This document shows positions 35,523-47,143 of a stretch of 64,000 nt of DNA, in pieces; positions within the stretch are counted from its first letter, which is position 1, and the number at the start of each line of letters is the position of its first letter. The stretch is taken from NCBI RefSeq assembly GCF_000165425.1, contig NW_001799024.1:1-64000 (forward strand). Reading direction: 5' to 3'. Under the pieces are notes generated by a model. It searched no databases. It worked only from the letters and a program-made list of their open reading frames with translations, and was not told the DNA's origin. This DNA is from Paramecium tetraurelia. Lineage: Eukaryota; Ciliophora; Oligohymenophorea; Peniculida; Parameciidae. Made by a program: the position numbers and the translations under genes.

Positions 35523-36063
35523 TGCTAATTTTTTAAAAAAAATTTAAATAAAATAAAATCCATCTAATCAACTCTTTAATTCATCATTCTCATTATAATT
35601 TATATTAATCATTAAATTCCCATTAATATTTGAATTCTCAACGGGGTATTCTTCACAAACTCTTGCTTCTTCTCATTAAAATATATCAAGCAAGCAAGAG
35701 TAAGTATTTCTTCATAATTAAAACAATATCACACTTATAATTTATTACCCCACATTCTTTTCTATGAGAATTCATTAGATAAGCAGAATTCCTCTACAAA
35801 AACAGAGGATTAGAGCTTGTCTGATTTAATTGTAATTTGTTGTAATAAAATAAAAATATCTTTAAGTAATATTATGGTCCTTAGTGCTAATTCGCCCTTT
35901 CACCATATATTTTTAATAGAGAGTACCTTATCAACCAAGAAATTAGCAATAAGTTAATAAATATTCACAATTATTTCAATATTAATCGTAATATAAGAGC
36001 TTTAATTTTACTCGATTAAATCAATATACAAAAAAAAGAATATAATTTATATTAATTAAATAT
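35523..36063. promoter_or_regulatory. divergent promoter region uL1 / Sec15
   Basis: 541 bp separate the divergent uL1 and Sec15 starts, the longest clean divergent spacer around a highly expressed gene here. It holds a perfect 10-bp inverted repeat (35659-35668 ACTCTTGCTT and 35692-35701 AAGCAAGAGT, 23-nt loop). No TATA-type or other named element can be claimed. Confidence 0.4.
35659..35701. repeat. 10-bp perfect inverted repeat in divergent promoter
   Basis: Arms ACTCTTGCTT and AAGCAAGAGT are exact reverse complements with a 23-nt AT-rich spacer. It could form a hairpin or be a binding site for a dimeric factor. The G/C content of the arms is higher than in the surrounding spacer, which makes chance slightly less likely, but one 10-bp repeat can still arise by chance. 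Confidence 0.45.
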
Positions 36064-38388
36064 ATGTCTGATTCTGATGATAGTGTTACGGAATTACAAG
36101 AGGAATCTGATAAAGCAGAAGTCATCCAATACTTTAGTACTAATTATGCCAAAGTTGTTTCGAATTTTCAATAGTACTGTGAGACAAGAAATTAGATGTC
36201 CTCACTAGTAATGAAAGTGAATGCATTCGAAAATAAAATAGATGTAATTACTTTTAATGCATTCAGAAAGTCAAGAAAAGCAACCTCTACGATATACGAG
36301 AAATTAGCAACAAAACAAACCTCATTATTAATCTTACCAAGTTGTAGAACATGTTACTATAAATGAAAAACAATGTCATCCATGGACAGAAAGCTATAAT
36401 GAATATCAAATAGGATAAGCATACAGCTGCTATAAGAGCCATTCAGAAATTAGACTCCAAAAACCTACCAGATTTTGTATCCAATCTCTAATAGTTGATA
36501 ACTAATAAAGTTTAAGTTGAAGCTAATACCAAAATACAACAATGGGTAGAATTAAGCAAATAACAACAAATTGATATGGGTTAGAGTGTGATTTAGAATT
36601 GTGAGCAACTCCTAATGGTTAATTCGCAATTTGCAAGAATTTCCTTATTTTAACCTGATATACGATCAAGCATAGTTATGAGATAATCGACAGTAGGGAG
36701 AGTCTCTATGGTAAGACAATCAATTGTAAGATAATCTGTGGCTCCAAGTCAGAGTAGAATATCATTTTTTTAGTAATTCAAATAGTAGTAAACATCAAAT
36801 TTGTAAGTATCGCGAACATCTTAATTAAATTAGTCTGTGTTGGATCAATCTTAATAAATGCTTCATGAATCTTTGATTGAACCAAGTGCATGGGAGTTTT
36901 CGATAGATTATTCATAATTAAAAATGCCTTAATTGATTTATGAGAATTTGAATTAGAGACTAAGTTTCTATTAATAATTGAAATAGAGCAGAATAAAGTT
37001 TTTATAGTATGTATGTGGTACAGAAATAAGATAAAGTTTAAATGATTTCAGGAATTATTTGGCTTGCATTTTGGGATTTGTGTTGATGGATTTGGAACTG
37101 AATAAATCATTCAAGGATTATGAGGAAATGAATTAAGTCGTATTGGAGAATGTTAAATTGATAGAGAAATAAATAAAGAACTCGTTTATTAATTTTGATC
37201 TAAGGGATTTGTTATAAGTAAAGAAGGAGATTTAGTTGTTCAGTGTAGCTCTAGCCAAATTGCATCAATATTAATTGTCCAATTAAATCAATAAGTGTTT
37301 GAATGATCAATTTTTAGTCTATTCTAATAGAAGAATTGAAGAGATCAAGAAGACCCTAATTAAATCCATCTAAACCGATAGCGGAGTGTTTTTGGTTTTG
37401 TAGAATAAGGAATAATTTGATTAATTATGCACAATTCTAAAATGCACTCAAAATAAAAAATTGGAATTGCCCATCTCATAATTTGCATAAGATGCTGTCT
37501 ACTAAATTAATCTCTTTATTGAAGGATCCATCACTTACTTACAATCATTAAACGAGTATTTCGATTAGAATGTAATATTTTACATGGACACTCTCTTTAT
37601 GGCAATCTGTGATATCATTAAGAATCATGTGTAGCAGTGTGATAATTTCATGTTATTGGCACAGTCTACCTTAAATTTCAATCACTTAGAATTATCCATT
37701 TAGTACTATAAGAAGAACATAGAGAGTTTGTTGTAAGTGACTCAAACCAAGGAAATGGAATGCTAGAGTCATTTCAAAAATACAAGGTATTTCTGTGAGG
37801 AGGCACTGCAAAATGCCATAAACTAAAAGGTAGTACTTCCCTAGATAGATTGGGCTCCCTCAGCTCCGAATAAAGGACCTAATGATTATTTTATAATGTT
37901 AAATGGATATTATGAAGTAGCAATTCTATAATTAACTTTAGAGTATTATTGGCACATTGCAATTAATGGTCCCATAATTCGTAGACTCCTCCATCTATCT
38001 TACATTTAAATACTTAAACAAGTTGATTTGGAAGTAGTTATTAGAAGCAAAGGCATTCAATATAATAGGTCTATCAAATTTGGAAGTTGATTTGCAGAGT
38101 TTTCTTAAGGTGTGTAATTAATAGATGTTTCCTGAAAGTGTGAAGGAGATAACCTAATTTCTGAATCTGTTCCTGGTGGATGTTCCGGCTTCCTATTTGG
38201 ACAATCATAAGAGATAGACCAATTACTCTTATTTGGAAGTGCCAAAACTACTGAAAATATTCCCAAGATATAAGGTAAAATCTATTTGGATTAATTAGAA
38301 AGTGATTTATGGAAAATTACCAGTAGTGAGAAAGAGAGAGGTGGATGCTGTAATTAAAAAAATACAAGAAAATTTATAAGCATTTTGA
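36064..38388 (+). CDS. EXOC6/SEC15 homologue: exocyst subunit Sec15
   Basis: 758 residues after introns at 36244-36266 (23 nt) and 37917-37941 (25 nt). The N-terminus is coiled coil (KLQNMLLQMKNNVIHGQKA). The C-terminal part matches the Sec15 helical-bundle region: IDWAPSAPNKGPNDYF, IGTLQLMVPQFVDSS, the run of helices to FLVDVPASYLDNH, and LEVPKLLKIFPRYK. Sec15 connects Rab GTPases on secretory vesicles to the exocyst at the plasma membrane. The second intron was found because its removal rejoins the conserved NGYYE and SIIGTL segments. Its stop abuts the stop of the next, opposite-strand gene. Confidence 0.85.
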
Positions 38389-38392
38389 TCAA

Positions 38393-38933
38393 TCAAATGA
38401 TTTACATTATTATTAATAATTCTTCAGCAACTTTGATAGCATAGCGGAATGTTTGCCAATGGATGGTTGGTTCTTTCGAATTTAGGTCAACATCTACATA
38501 AGCAAATCTATCCCTTATTTCATGCACTGCTCAGTCAAATTCCCATTTTGATTTGCATGGCCAAAGCTCACTTTAGTACATTTTTAGATCTCATTCGCAT
38601 CTGTGGGGATCTTGTTTCTGTTAGTCATGATGCTACAAAGTTAACTTACTTGTCAATAAGTGCAACAATAATTGTCGTGACAACCTTTTTAGGACGGTTC
38701 CTCTTTGCTTTCTTCTAAATTCGTCCTTCCTTTAGATAAACTGATTTTACTGCTTTTACAGTGGATAGTGGAATTTAAAATAGTTAAGCCACCTAAATAG
38801 AGTGTTTTAGCCTTACCTCTTTGATTTTCATCTTTTCCTTAAATATTTTTTCCACTATTTGCTCTCTTTTTTGGTCATCCACAACGTTATATTTCGATGG
38901 TCTCTTTTTTCTGCTTTAAATCATTTTTTTCAT
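38393..38933 (-). CDS. HTH protein, transposase-derived type; 3' model uncertain
   Basis: Starting at 38933 the first 85 residues are clear: a basic start (SRKKRPSKYNVVDDQKREQI), a helix-turn-helix (FKEKMKIKEVAQLFQIPLSTVKAVK) and a basic linker (KKAKRNRPKKVV), the layout of the DNA-binding part of Tc1/mariner or Pogo-type transposases. A 24-nt intron (about 38793-38816) and a 32-nt intron (about 38637-38668) fit. Beyond that, a block FAYVDVDLNSKEPTIHWQTF near the 3' end is in another frame and needs one more intron or a frameshift. The end is either 38389 or 38393. No DDE catalytic domain is visible, so it may be a domesticated DNA-binding remnant. Confidence 0.55.
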
Positions 38934-39172
38934 AGCTATAAAAATTTAATAAAATTAATAATGTTCTAGAACTTTAATTTTGTTGGTTTAAGTTGAACAA
39001 ATATTTTATTAAATTAATTAAATCCCTTATTAACATTTGTGAATAATAATAATTTTATATATTTATATATATAATTTACTCCACACTTCATTATTATTAT
39101 TATGATACTTATTACGTCTATTACGTAGATTAGAATAAGCTAATCTGAATGTTTTGCCACTCCAAATTAGGA

Positions 39173-41585
39173 TCATTTGTATAAAATGGATTTGTTGTCT
39201 ATGATAAACATTTTCAATACTTTTGCAGTTGGATATTCCTACAAAAATTCCAATTCATTTGATTCCAATTATTCAACATTGAAAGGTTTGTTCTACAAAA
39301 TGTGTTCGCAATGTGATTCTATTTAATTGTTATATTATTAACATACTTATTGTTTTATCTAGATTGGACTTGATCTCAACACTCTTCCAAAAGTCAGCAT
39401 CAAATTTACTCAAATCTTATTAGTATTCCTGAACATATTAAATTTGGGGTCCCTTATATGAATTTACTATTCAGAATAAATATTAATTGTTACAATACTA
39501 AATGACCATAAGTTGATACTTATGATTCACAATTCGATTTGATTCTGTTTGATTGTTTCTGAGCTTGTTCAATAATTTAACACTCAAAAGAGGTCTGTTC
39601 TATTGAATATAGAAAGAGACTAGTTGCTTGAATGCTTAAAAGTTAACTTCCTTATTGTGATAATTGGTGTGAATCAAGAGCTAAGCAAATTGATTTTACA
39701 ACTTAATGATGTCTTTTTCAGTCTTCAATTATGACAATAGATATTCTCCTGAAAGATCAAATTTCTTTTATAATTCGATGCTGTAAATATGTCCTTCAAT
39801 TGAAAACTGTTCTCTCAAATGCTTTTCCTCCTCCTGCTTTTATTACAGCTTTTGCAATTGTTTTTTCTCCTTTGGTGTCAACTTCTTCTACTCAACCTTG
39901 CCTTAATCCTATTACTTGAGTTTTAATCTATTCAAACCTTCAATCATTAGGCCTGCTGTTTCAATGAAGTATTTAGCACCATATCTAGTATCCATCGCAT
40001 CAAACATCTACAATAATGATCTGAGTGTGTATTTCCTTATTGAAAATTAATAGAAATCCAATTGATCATCATACATCTCTTAATAATGCTTGAAGATCAA
40101 ATAAAATTGAGCCAATGCTGGTCCAAGATAATTCAATCTTAAAAATGTTCTACCAACTCCCAATTCGAACCAAATCATTTATAATTCATATGGATTTGAT
40201 CCATCTCTCAAAAACATCCTCAATAATTCTTATGACAAATAAACCAGATTTGCTCTTAAGGCATACTTGATTGTCTTATTATTCAAATATCTATCAGCCA
40301 AATCCAATTATCTAGCTCGATCGGCTGTCTCATAGGCCTCCTTGAATTTTTCTTACTTATGCAATGCCTTTGCCTTAATCAAATACAATTCATGTAAAGT
40401 GGGTGTATGGGCAATGGCCTCTTCCACCAATTCCAATGACTTTGCATATTACTTAACTTAGTAGTAATGTTAGGATAAAAGCATCAATGCCCATAGCTTC
40501 TAGATTGGACCTGCATTTAGATATGATTCGAATGCCTCTCTAATTACGTCCAACTTCTCTTTTTATTTATATAAATGTTTGATTTCTCTGAACAAAGAAG
40601 GAAGAGACTTCTAAAAGAATGGGTCAATAAATTTCACAAAATTGGTTTTGAATGTGTCTCCACTCTATTCAGCTAATAATTGACCCTACACCAAAGTGTT
40701 ATCATAAATTGACAAATCGAATTATGGATTTGCCTTCTTCAACAATTAATAGTATTTCCAATTCTATGGTTACAGTTAAAGGAGGTGCTTTGCTGCTTCT
40801 ACTGCTTCTTAAGTCGATCCTAATTTGACATACAGATCATACTGGAGTTCATAATAGGCCACCATATCTGTGATGTCGCTTGGGATAATATAAAATATTG
40901 TACTTTTTGAATGCGCTTATATTTTATTTGGCCTTTTAATAATCTTTGGCGTCGATGGCGAGTTAGATTTAATACAATTTGAATTCATTCATTTCAACCT
41001 TCTTAATAGGATTCTACTAATCCTTTTAGATCAACTATTCAGCTGAACTGATGGCTTTAAAGGCTATTTCGTAGTTTCCAATTAAATGCTAAGCAAATAT
41101 GAATGCAATCCAATTCACTATCATGTTCGACTTTTTGGTCAATATCTTATGTCTAAGTTAAGCATTGCCCTCGAAATCCCTGGTATGAATTTACAAATTA
41201 GCAGTGTCTCTCTCCAATTGGATGTTTTCTTCTCCTTTATTAATTGCCTGTAGGAAACATTTTACAGCCTCAATATAATTTTTTTAGGCCTTATAAATTA
41301 AACCATAAATGTGCCAACAAAAGTCTGATCCCAAATTCTTATACACTGCTTGCTTAGCCAATTCTAATCCCTTCTGTTGTTCATCATTGTAATACATAAA
41401 GATGGCCTTGAGAGACACCACCTCCCAATTATCAGGCACTTACTCCAACAATTTTTCGGCATTTCTAAGACCCTTTTTATAATCTTTAGCATCAAGCAAT
41501 TTCTATTTTAAGCGATTATTCATACCACTAAAGCTTTGAATTCACCACTCTGTTTAGCATTTAATGAATTTTAAGCAGGTTTCAT
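39173..41585 (-). CDS. NAA15/NAT1 homologue: N-terminal acetyltransferase A auxiliary subunit
   Basis: 769 residues after introns at 41503-41525, 40879-40903, 39467-39493 and 39319-39346. The protein is a chain of TPR-like helix pairs in the NAA15 order: CWHIYGLIYKAQKNYIEAVK (about 85), WIAFIFAQHLIGNYEIAFKA (about 150), AIAHTPTLHELYLIKAKALH (about 385), DLADRYLNNKTIKYALRA and MYDDQLDFYQFSIRKYTLRS, followed by a lysine-rich stretch (LTPKEKKQLQKLQQKQEEE). The subunit anchors the NAA10 catalytic subunit to ribosomes for co-translational N-terminal acetylation. Length is somewhat below the human protein (866). Confidence 0.93.
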
Positions 41586-41766
41586 ATCTTACCAAATTAA
41601 ATAAATTAAATTATTTTATGTATTATCCCATCTTCGTTCGAAATATATTTTCATTTCAAATCGCACTAAGAAAGATATGATTAGTCAACCAAGGAAAATT
41701 GGAAATAAGACAATTTATATTCCATCGTGCAATATATCAAATAACTATTTAAAGAATATCTCATAA

Positions 41767-42538
41767 TCATTCATCTTAATTTTATTAAATCAAAATTTCA
41801 AGAACTGGTATTAACCACTTATTAATATCCTCACTGTTATGCAGCTTAATGCTTTCCAAATTACCATCTCCATCCTCGTACGTAGCTTTCAATGAAAAAT
41901 CTTCACTTATACTAATGAGTATGAGATTTCCTAGGTTCAATCTCAAAGATCTTACTTTTATGAATGCATTCCATACTCATAGGATCTATGAATTGGATTT
42001 CATTATCCAAAGGATTGAATATCAAGTTATAGTCTTTAAATTAATGATTATCTTGGACCTTAGCTAGTACACTCATAAGTTATTTATTATTAATGTTGTT
42101 TTATATGATGTCTGAATTTCTAGCTCGGTGTTTCTATTTGTTTATTTCTACAGATTAAATTTTATTCAGGATTTTCTCCTTTATCCTTATAACTTTCAAC
42201 TCCAAAGCTTCTAATTCATTAGCTCTTACTAAATCTATGCAATTCTCCACTACCTTAAGATTAAAATAAACACATACGCTTAAACAAGGAATCAGGATGT
42301 ATCTCATCAATTTCGTAAAGTAAATGAAAAAGGTGTTAGTATATTCATCCATTTCCAAGTTTTAGATCAATTTATACACTATATTATGCCATCTTGAATG
42401 GGGTAATATTATATATCCCTTGATGATAAATGGAACTATGAAACCAAAGGGGATTAATTCTAATATTAAAGTAAACATCCATTCTAATTCGATGAAGGAG
42501 TAAAGGAGCACCCTGAATATTCTCGACAACATTACCAT
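41767..42538 (-). CDS. REEP/HVA22-like membrane protein
   Basis: 248 residues with one 25-nt intron (about 41922-41946). Residues about 5-75 contain closely spaced hydrophobic helices (FRVLLYSFIELEWMFTLILEL, PFGFIVPFIIKGYIIL) followed by HSRWHNIVYKLI, resembling the TB2/DP1/HVA22 domain that bends ER tubules, then a helical region. The C-terminal 100 residues (VQDNHQFKDYNLIFNP ... EDINKWLIPVLEIL) have no match and begin at an internal ATG (about 42086), so two genes cannot be ruled out although the frame is continuous. An upstream ATG at about 42602 is cut off by a TGA. Confidence 0.45.
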
Positions 42539-43242
42539 TTGATTAATAAAGTATCCTCAAATTCTGAATTCTAATTTTTGAAAGCCTATTAGGTCTTCCA
42601 TGTTATTTGGAACACACAATAAAGACTAGAATTAGTAAATAATATTTACTTCATTAACTTTGTACCATAAACTATAAGTGACATTTTTAATTATAATAAT
42701 AATTCTTTTGATGAAAATATTCGTATTATTCACAACTAAATTATTATTAAATTCAAGAAATTGTAATTCACTCACTTTTCACCTGAATTACACTTTAAAC
42801 TAGTTTTATATGACTTCTAAATGTGGCTTAAACTTTATATTTAAAAATATTAAGTAATTAACAAACAAAATACACAACCATTTGGTAATCGATTTGTGTG
42901 AATAGAAGAAATAGACTTTGTCATCGTTTTAAACTAAAGCTTTTTATTCGTGATTAATATTGCCATTATTTTAAATTTGCCGCATTTTTTTAATAGTAAA
43001 TATAAAAAAATTTAAATTTAAAACAAAAAAATCACAAACCACCCTTTTAATTCAAACTGATTCATATATCGCCATTGTCTTACTGTTTATCGGCTGTTTT
43101 TAACAAAGTTCTATAAAATAATAAATGCTTGTTAAAATATTAAAGAAAATTAATTAGGATAAATTAATTTAAAATTAATTCTCTAAAGAACATTCTTGAT
43201 GAATGAATTTTCTTCTAATTAAAATAAATATAAGCTTTTGTA
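42539..43242. other. intergenic interval, divergent promoters
   Basis: About 700 bp between divergent starts (REEP-like, minus; Cdc25-like, plus). It is AT-rich with no coding-like frame except a short start cut off by TGA near 42600. No regulatory motif can be named. Confidence 0.4.
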
Positions 43243-44110
43243 ATGAAAATGGATATCTTTCTCAAAAATTTATTAATGAGTTCCTTAGTAACTCAGGCAG
43301 ACTCTGAGTTGCTAATGATAAAATAAAATGAATTCAAAGAAATAAATGATGATTTTCCAACGATGGGGCTTTTTTGCAGAAAGAAAGTTAAAAGAGAATA
43401 AGTTGATAATAGTCAATGCTGCTTAGTAGGGACTTAGAAGATTAAGGAAATAGCAGAAGATTAAAAAGAACAAGATGTTGGAATCAATAAATATATATAT
43501 GATATGTAAAAAAAAAAATATTTACGATTAGAAACAAAATATTAAAGGAATAGCAAGAAGAAGAGTTGATACTAGAACATCGTGTAGAGAATTCCATTCA
43601 GTACATTTGTGGTGAAACATTAGTATTTCCTAATATTATACCTTAGGTTAAAGCAATGAAATAACCTGATCTAGTTATTTATGATTGTCGATACCAATAC
43701 GAATTCGAAGGTGGACACATTATGGGGGCTGTTCATATGAATCATTCTATAAATTTATTCGATGAATTATTCAATTAAAGCCAATACTCAAAGAAAATTG
43801 TGGTGCTATACTGTGAATTCTCAATCAAAAGAAGTCTCGAAAAGTAAAAATAAAAATTTAATTTAGATATTTTGAGATTAGAAAATTAGACAGAAATATT
43901 AATTAATATCCAAAATTAACATATAACAACTTGTATCTATTGTGCGATGGGTACTCAAAGTTCTACTAAAACTTCTCTCACTTGTGTAATGGATTTTATA
44001 TTTCAATGAATGATCCTGCTTATGAGTAATAATTGGACTAAGAATAACAAAGAAGGATTATTGTGAAACAAAAGAGTAATTATAGAAAATCACTTGTTGT
44101 TTCAATATGA
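43243..44110 (+). CDS. Cdc25-type dual-specificity phosphatase
   Basis: 272 residues after introns at 43506-43531 (26 nt) and 43844-43866 (23 nt). The rhodanese-like Cdc25 domain occupies about 105-235: VIYDCRYQYEFEGGHIMGA, FDELF, then the active loop YCEFSIKRS (canonical HCEFSSERGP), where cysteine and arginine keep the CX5R spacing; then QYPKLTYNNLYLLCDGYSKF, matching the Cdc25 segment YPxLYxPEIYxLxGGYxxF. It would activate cyclin-dependent kinases by removing inhibitory phosphates. The H before the cysteine is Y here, and the N-terminal regulatory region is short. Activity is inferred from the intact CX5R. Confidence 0.85.
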
Positions 44111-44430
44111 ATTGAATTACACTTTATTTATAATATTATAAATTAAGAAGAAATAAAAATGTTATTTAATCAGAATTAATGTAAGGATTTGAGATATTAA
44201 TTTAATCTTAAGACTTTTTGTTTTTGAGTTGAAATTGAAATTGCCAATACAATTTGGCTAATTTTGATTTATTTTGTTTTGAATATATGTAATGAAGAAT
44301 CTTATTATATTTTGTTGACAGTTACAGGTTGAATCATTTCGGTTTTTAATTGAGGTGAATGTACTGTTATAAATTAATAAATTTTATCGAATATTATATA
44401 ATATGGATTGTCGTTAGATATAATAAGTGT
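44111..44430. other. convergent intergenic interval
   Basis: 320 bp between the convergent stops of the Cdc25-like gene and the minus-strand orphan. AT-rich, no coding-like frame, no recognised terminator structure. Confidence 0.4.
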
Positions 44431-45472
44431 TCAAATCTTCACTTTTTTATATCCACATCTTTGAAATTGATTCTCTTGAAGTGAATAGTAATGGGAAATG
44501 CAATTCCGTTGCTTCGTCTTTTTGTCATTATTATTGAATTAGATGGAATTTTACTGTGGTTAATAATTGTAATAAATATTAAAGTTGATGAGTTGCTCTT
44601 CTTCGGTCGAGTTCGATAAGTGTTCCACTTGCAAAGCTACTTCCGTCTTCAATCCCTTTGAATTAAGATTTAATAATACCTCTGGATAAAGATGAGAATA
44701 TAAATAATAATCTTGGGTCTTTTCTGGATGAGCTAATGGCTTGGCAAATTCCATTATATTTTTGTAATATTCTTAATTTGTACTTCCGTACTTGAGAGAG
44801 ATCCTGGAAAGAATTCAAATGAAATAATTACTCTGGAATTCCATGCTTCAGACACGAATCAATGAATGACGATATATTGTAGCCAAGTTCTTCGATGAGT
44901 TTGATGTCATACTAGACTTGGGAGATAAATAGCTGGTCGAGATCTTTGATGTATTTGTATTGATAGAGTCCTGAGGCTCTGTAGTTAGGTACAGGAGTCT
45001 AATAATGTGTTATGTTTTTAAACATACTTCGAATAACCCTTGGACTTGTTGAAGGCCGTCTTTAAGAGACTCATTGTATTTTTAAATGTATCGACTCAGT
45101 TAATGAATATCTGCGTCGCCATAACTATCCAACTTTTTTACAACATATTCCCAAGGAGTAATCGAAAAATCTAATTGGGTGTACTAAATGACTAGTCTTC
45201 CTCGGTCGATCAAAACCTTAGAGACCTTTTTGTATGGATTTTGGCTGCTAACACCCAATTTAAGATTATTATTGAAGACAATATTTTTGGCATCAGAATA
45301 GAGATGAAAATCCTAGTTTATTAGTTAAAAAAAGGAAAATTACTCCATTCATTCTAAAGGTTGTAAGTGGATTAAGAAACCTTTTGGGGAACACGACAAG
45401 TTAGACTTGTTTCAAGTTTTTGTTTTCTTCTTCTTCATCACTACAAGAAGTAGTTAGTAAGTGCTAATCCAT
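44431..45472 (-). CDS. uncharacterised protein
   Basis: 317 residues; introns at 45313-45343 (31 nt), 44999-45027 (29 nt) and 44804-44831 (28 nt) restore one continuous frame with total length divisible by three. The product is hydrophilic: acidic N-terminus (SDEEEENK), LNPLTTFRMNG, a central helical part (LSRYIQKYNESLKDGLQQVQ; DLDQLFISQVQYDIKLIEEL) and a basic C-terminus (DKKTKQRN). No signal peptide, helix or domain recognised. The third intron is supported because it joins HGIPE to ISLKYG in frame and the downstream exon is long. Confidence 0.7.
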
Positions 45473-45849
45473 CTCAATTTTTAATCAAATTAATTAAACT
45501 ATATCCATTTTTAATTTTAAGCATAAATAAGGCATTAATGATTAATTTGAAAGGAGAAAATATTATAATAATAATAACATTTAATGTTTTATCAAAAAAA
45601 TTAATTAAATTAACTTAAATCAATAAATGCACTTATGCATTTTATTGATTAGTAAATGCTAATTAATTATAATTAAATTATAACCAAGTTGAAAATAAGA
45701 GTAAAGTGACCCAATTTTTTATTCTAACTAACCTTTTCAAGAGGACACAAAAGCACCCAAAAATAGCAAAATAATACTCATTAAAAAAGTGTATTTAATA
45801 AAATAATCTAAGTTCATAAATATATAAATATATTTTAAATTATTCATTA
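45473..45849. promoter_or_regulatory. divergent spacer with imperfect hairpin
   Basis: 377 bp between the divergent orphan (minus) and PDH E1-alpha (plus) starts. At 45619-45649 the sequence folds back on itself: ATCAATAA-ATGCA pairs with TGCATTTTATTGAT (one bulged base, short loop). This could be a regulatory palindrome or a chance AT-rich hairpin. Confidence 0.35.
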
Positions 45850-47068
45850 ATGATTTTCAGAATCTCCAGGTCCTGCTTTTCGAGTATTTCTGTCAAATTA
45901 GTAAAATCGAATTTATAAAGCGTAGCCTTCTTTCAAAGTGCATCATTTGGAACTCGATCAACTCCCCCAAACAGCCACCACAACATCGGCTGAATTGCTC
46001 GCTTATTATAAGAGTATGTAATTGCAAAGACGTATGGAAATTGCTTGTGACAATCTCTACAAACAGAGATTGATTAGAGGTACATCATATCTAAATGCTT
46101 TCTAGGTTTCTTGCATCTTGCCGATGGTCAAGAATCAATATACGAAGGATTACATGCAGGATTAACATTTGATGACTGCGTTATCACAGCTTACAGAGAT
46201 CATTGCATCGCATTGCTCAGAGGTGATACTCCTCATCAGATTATTGCTGAGATGATGGCAAAACAAACTGGTAGTACAAAGGGCAAAGGTGGATCAATGC
46301 ATTACTACAAAAAAGCCACCAATTTTTATGGTGGTCACGGAATTGTTGGTGCCTAAATTCCATTGGGAACAGGATTGGCATTTGCTTAAAAGTATCTCAA
46401 AAAGCCAAATGTGACTTTGATCATGTTTGGAGATGGAGCAGCCAATCAAGGATAATTGTATGAAGCTGCCAACATGGCTCAACTTTGGCATTTACCAGCC
46501 ATCTATTTCATTGAAAACAACTTGTTTGGTATGGGAACATCCATTGACAGAGCCAGTGCCAATACCAAATTCTACACCAGAGGAGATGTCATTCCAGGAA
46601 TATAAGTACAGAAATTGACAATTTATTAGATTGATGGAAACAATGTATTCTAAGTTAGAGAGACACTCAAATTCGCCAAAAAGCACTGTCTCGAAAAGGG
46701 ACCAATCTTCATTGAAGCCATGACTTACAGATATCATGGACATTCCATGAGTGATCCAGGTGTCACCTACAGAACAAGAGAGGAAGTTCAATAATAGAGA
46801 AAGACCAGAGATTGTATCAACTATGTTAAAAACATTATTCTTGAAAACAAAGTGGCTGATGAACATTAATTGGAAGTATTTCATTACTTTATACTTTTAG
46901 GAAATCGATAACACTGCTTAAAATGAAATTGATATTGCTGTTGAATAGGCCAAAGTTGATCCAGTCCCACCAAGCACTGAATTGGCAACCGATGTTTATG
47001 TTGACAACTAAAATCATTTCATTAGAGGAATCTTATATAAGGATAGCATTCTACCAAAGAGTTAATGA
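45850..47068 (+). CDS. PDHA homologue: pyruvate dehydrogenase E1 component, alpha subunit
   Basis: 380 residues after introns at 45901-45925, 46080-46105 and 46876-46900. Presequence [16 protein letters not shown] targets mitochondria. The thiamine diphosphate fold is clear: [49 protein letters not shown], the GDGAANQG ... ENN cofactor motif, and the phosphorylation-loop region [20 protein letters not shown]. With E1-beta it decarboxylates pyruvate to feed acetyl groups to E2. Length matches eukaryotic E1-alpha. The serine of [10 protein letters not shown] is the conserved site for PDH kinase in animals. Confidence 0.97.
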
Positions 47069-47143
47069 TAAATTACCATTTAGAAAAAATAATATATATA
47101 CAGCTAATGTATTTATTGAAATTCTCAATCTCAAAAAAAAGAA

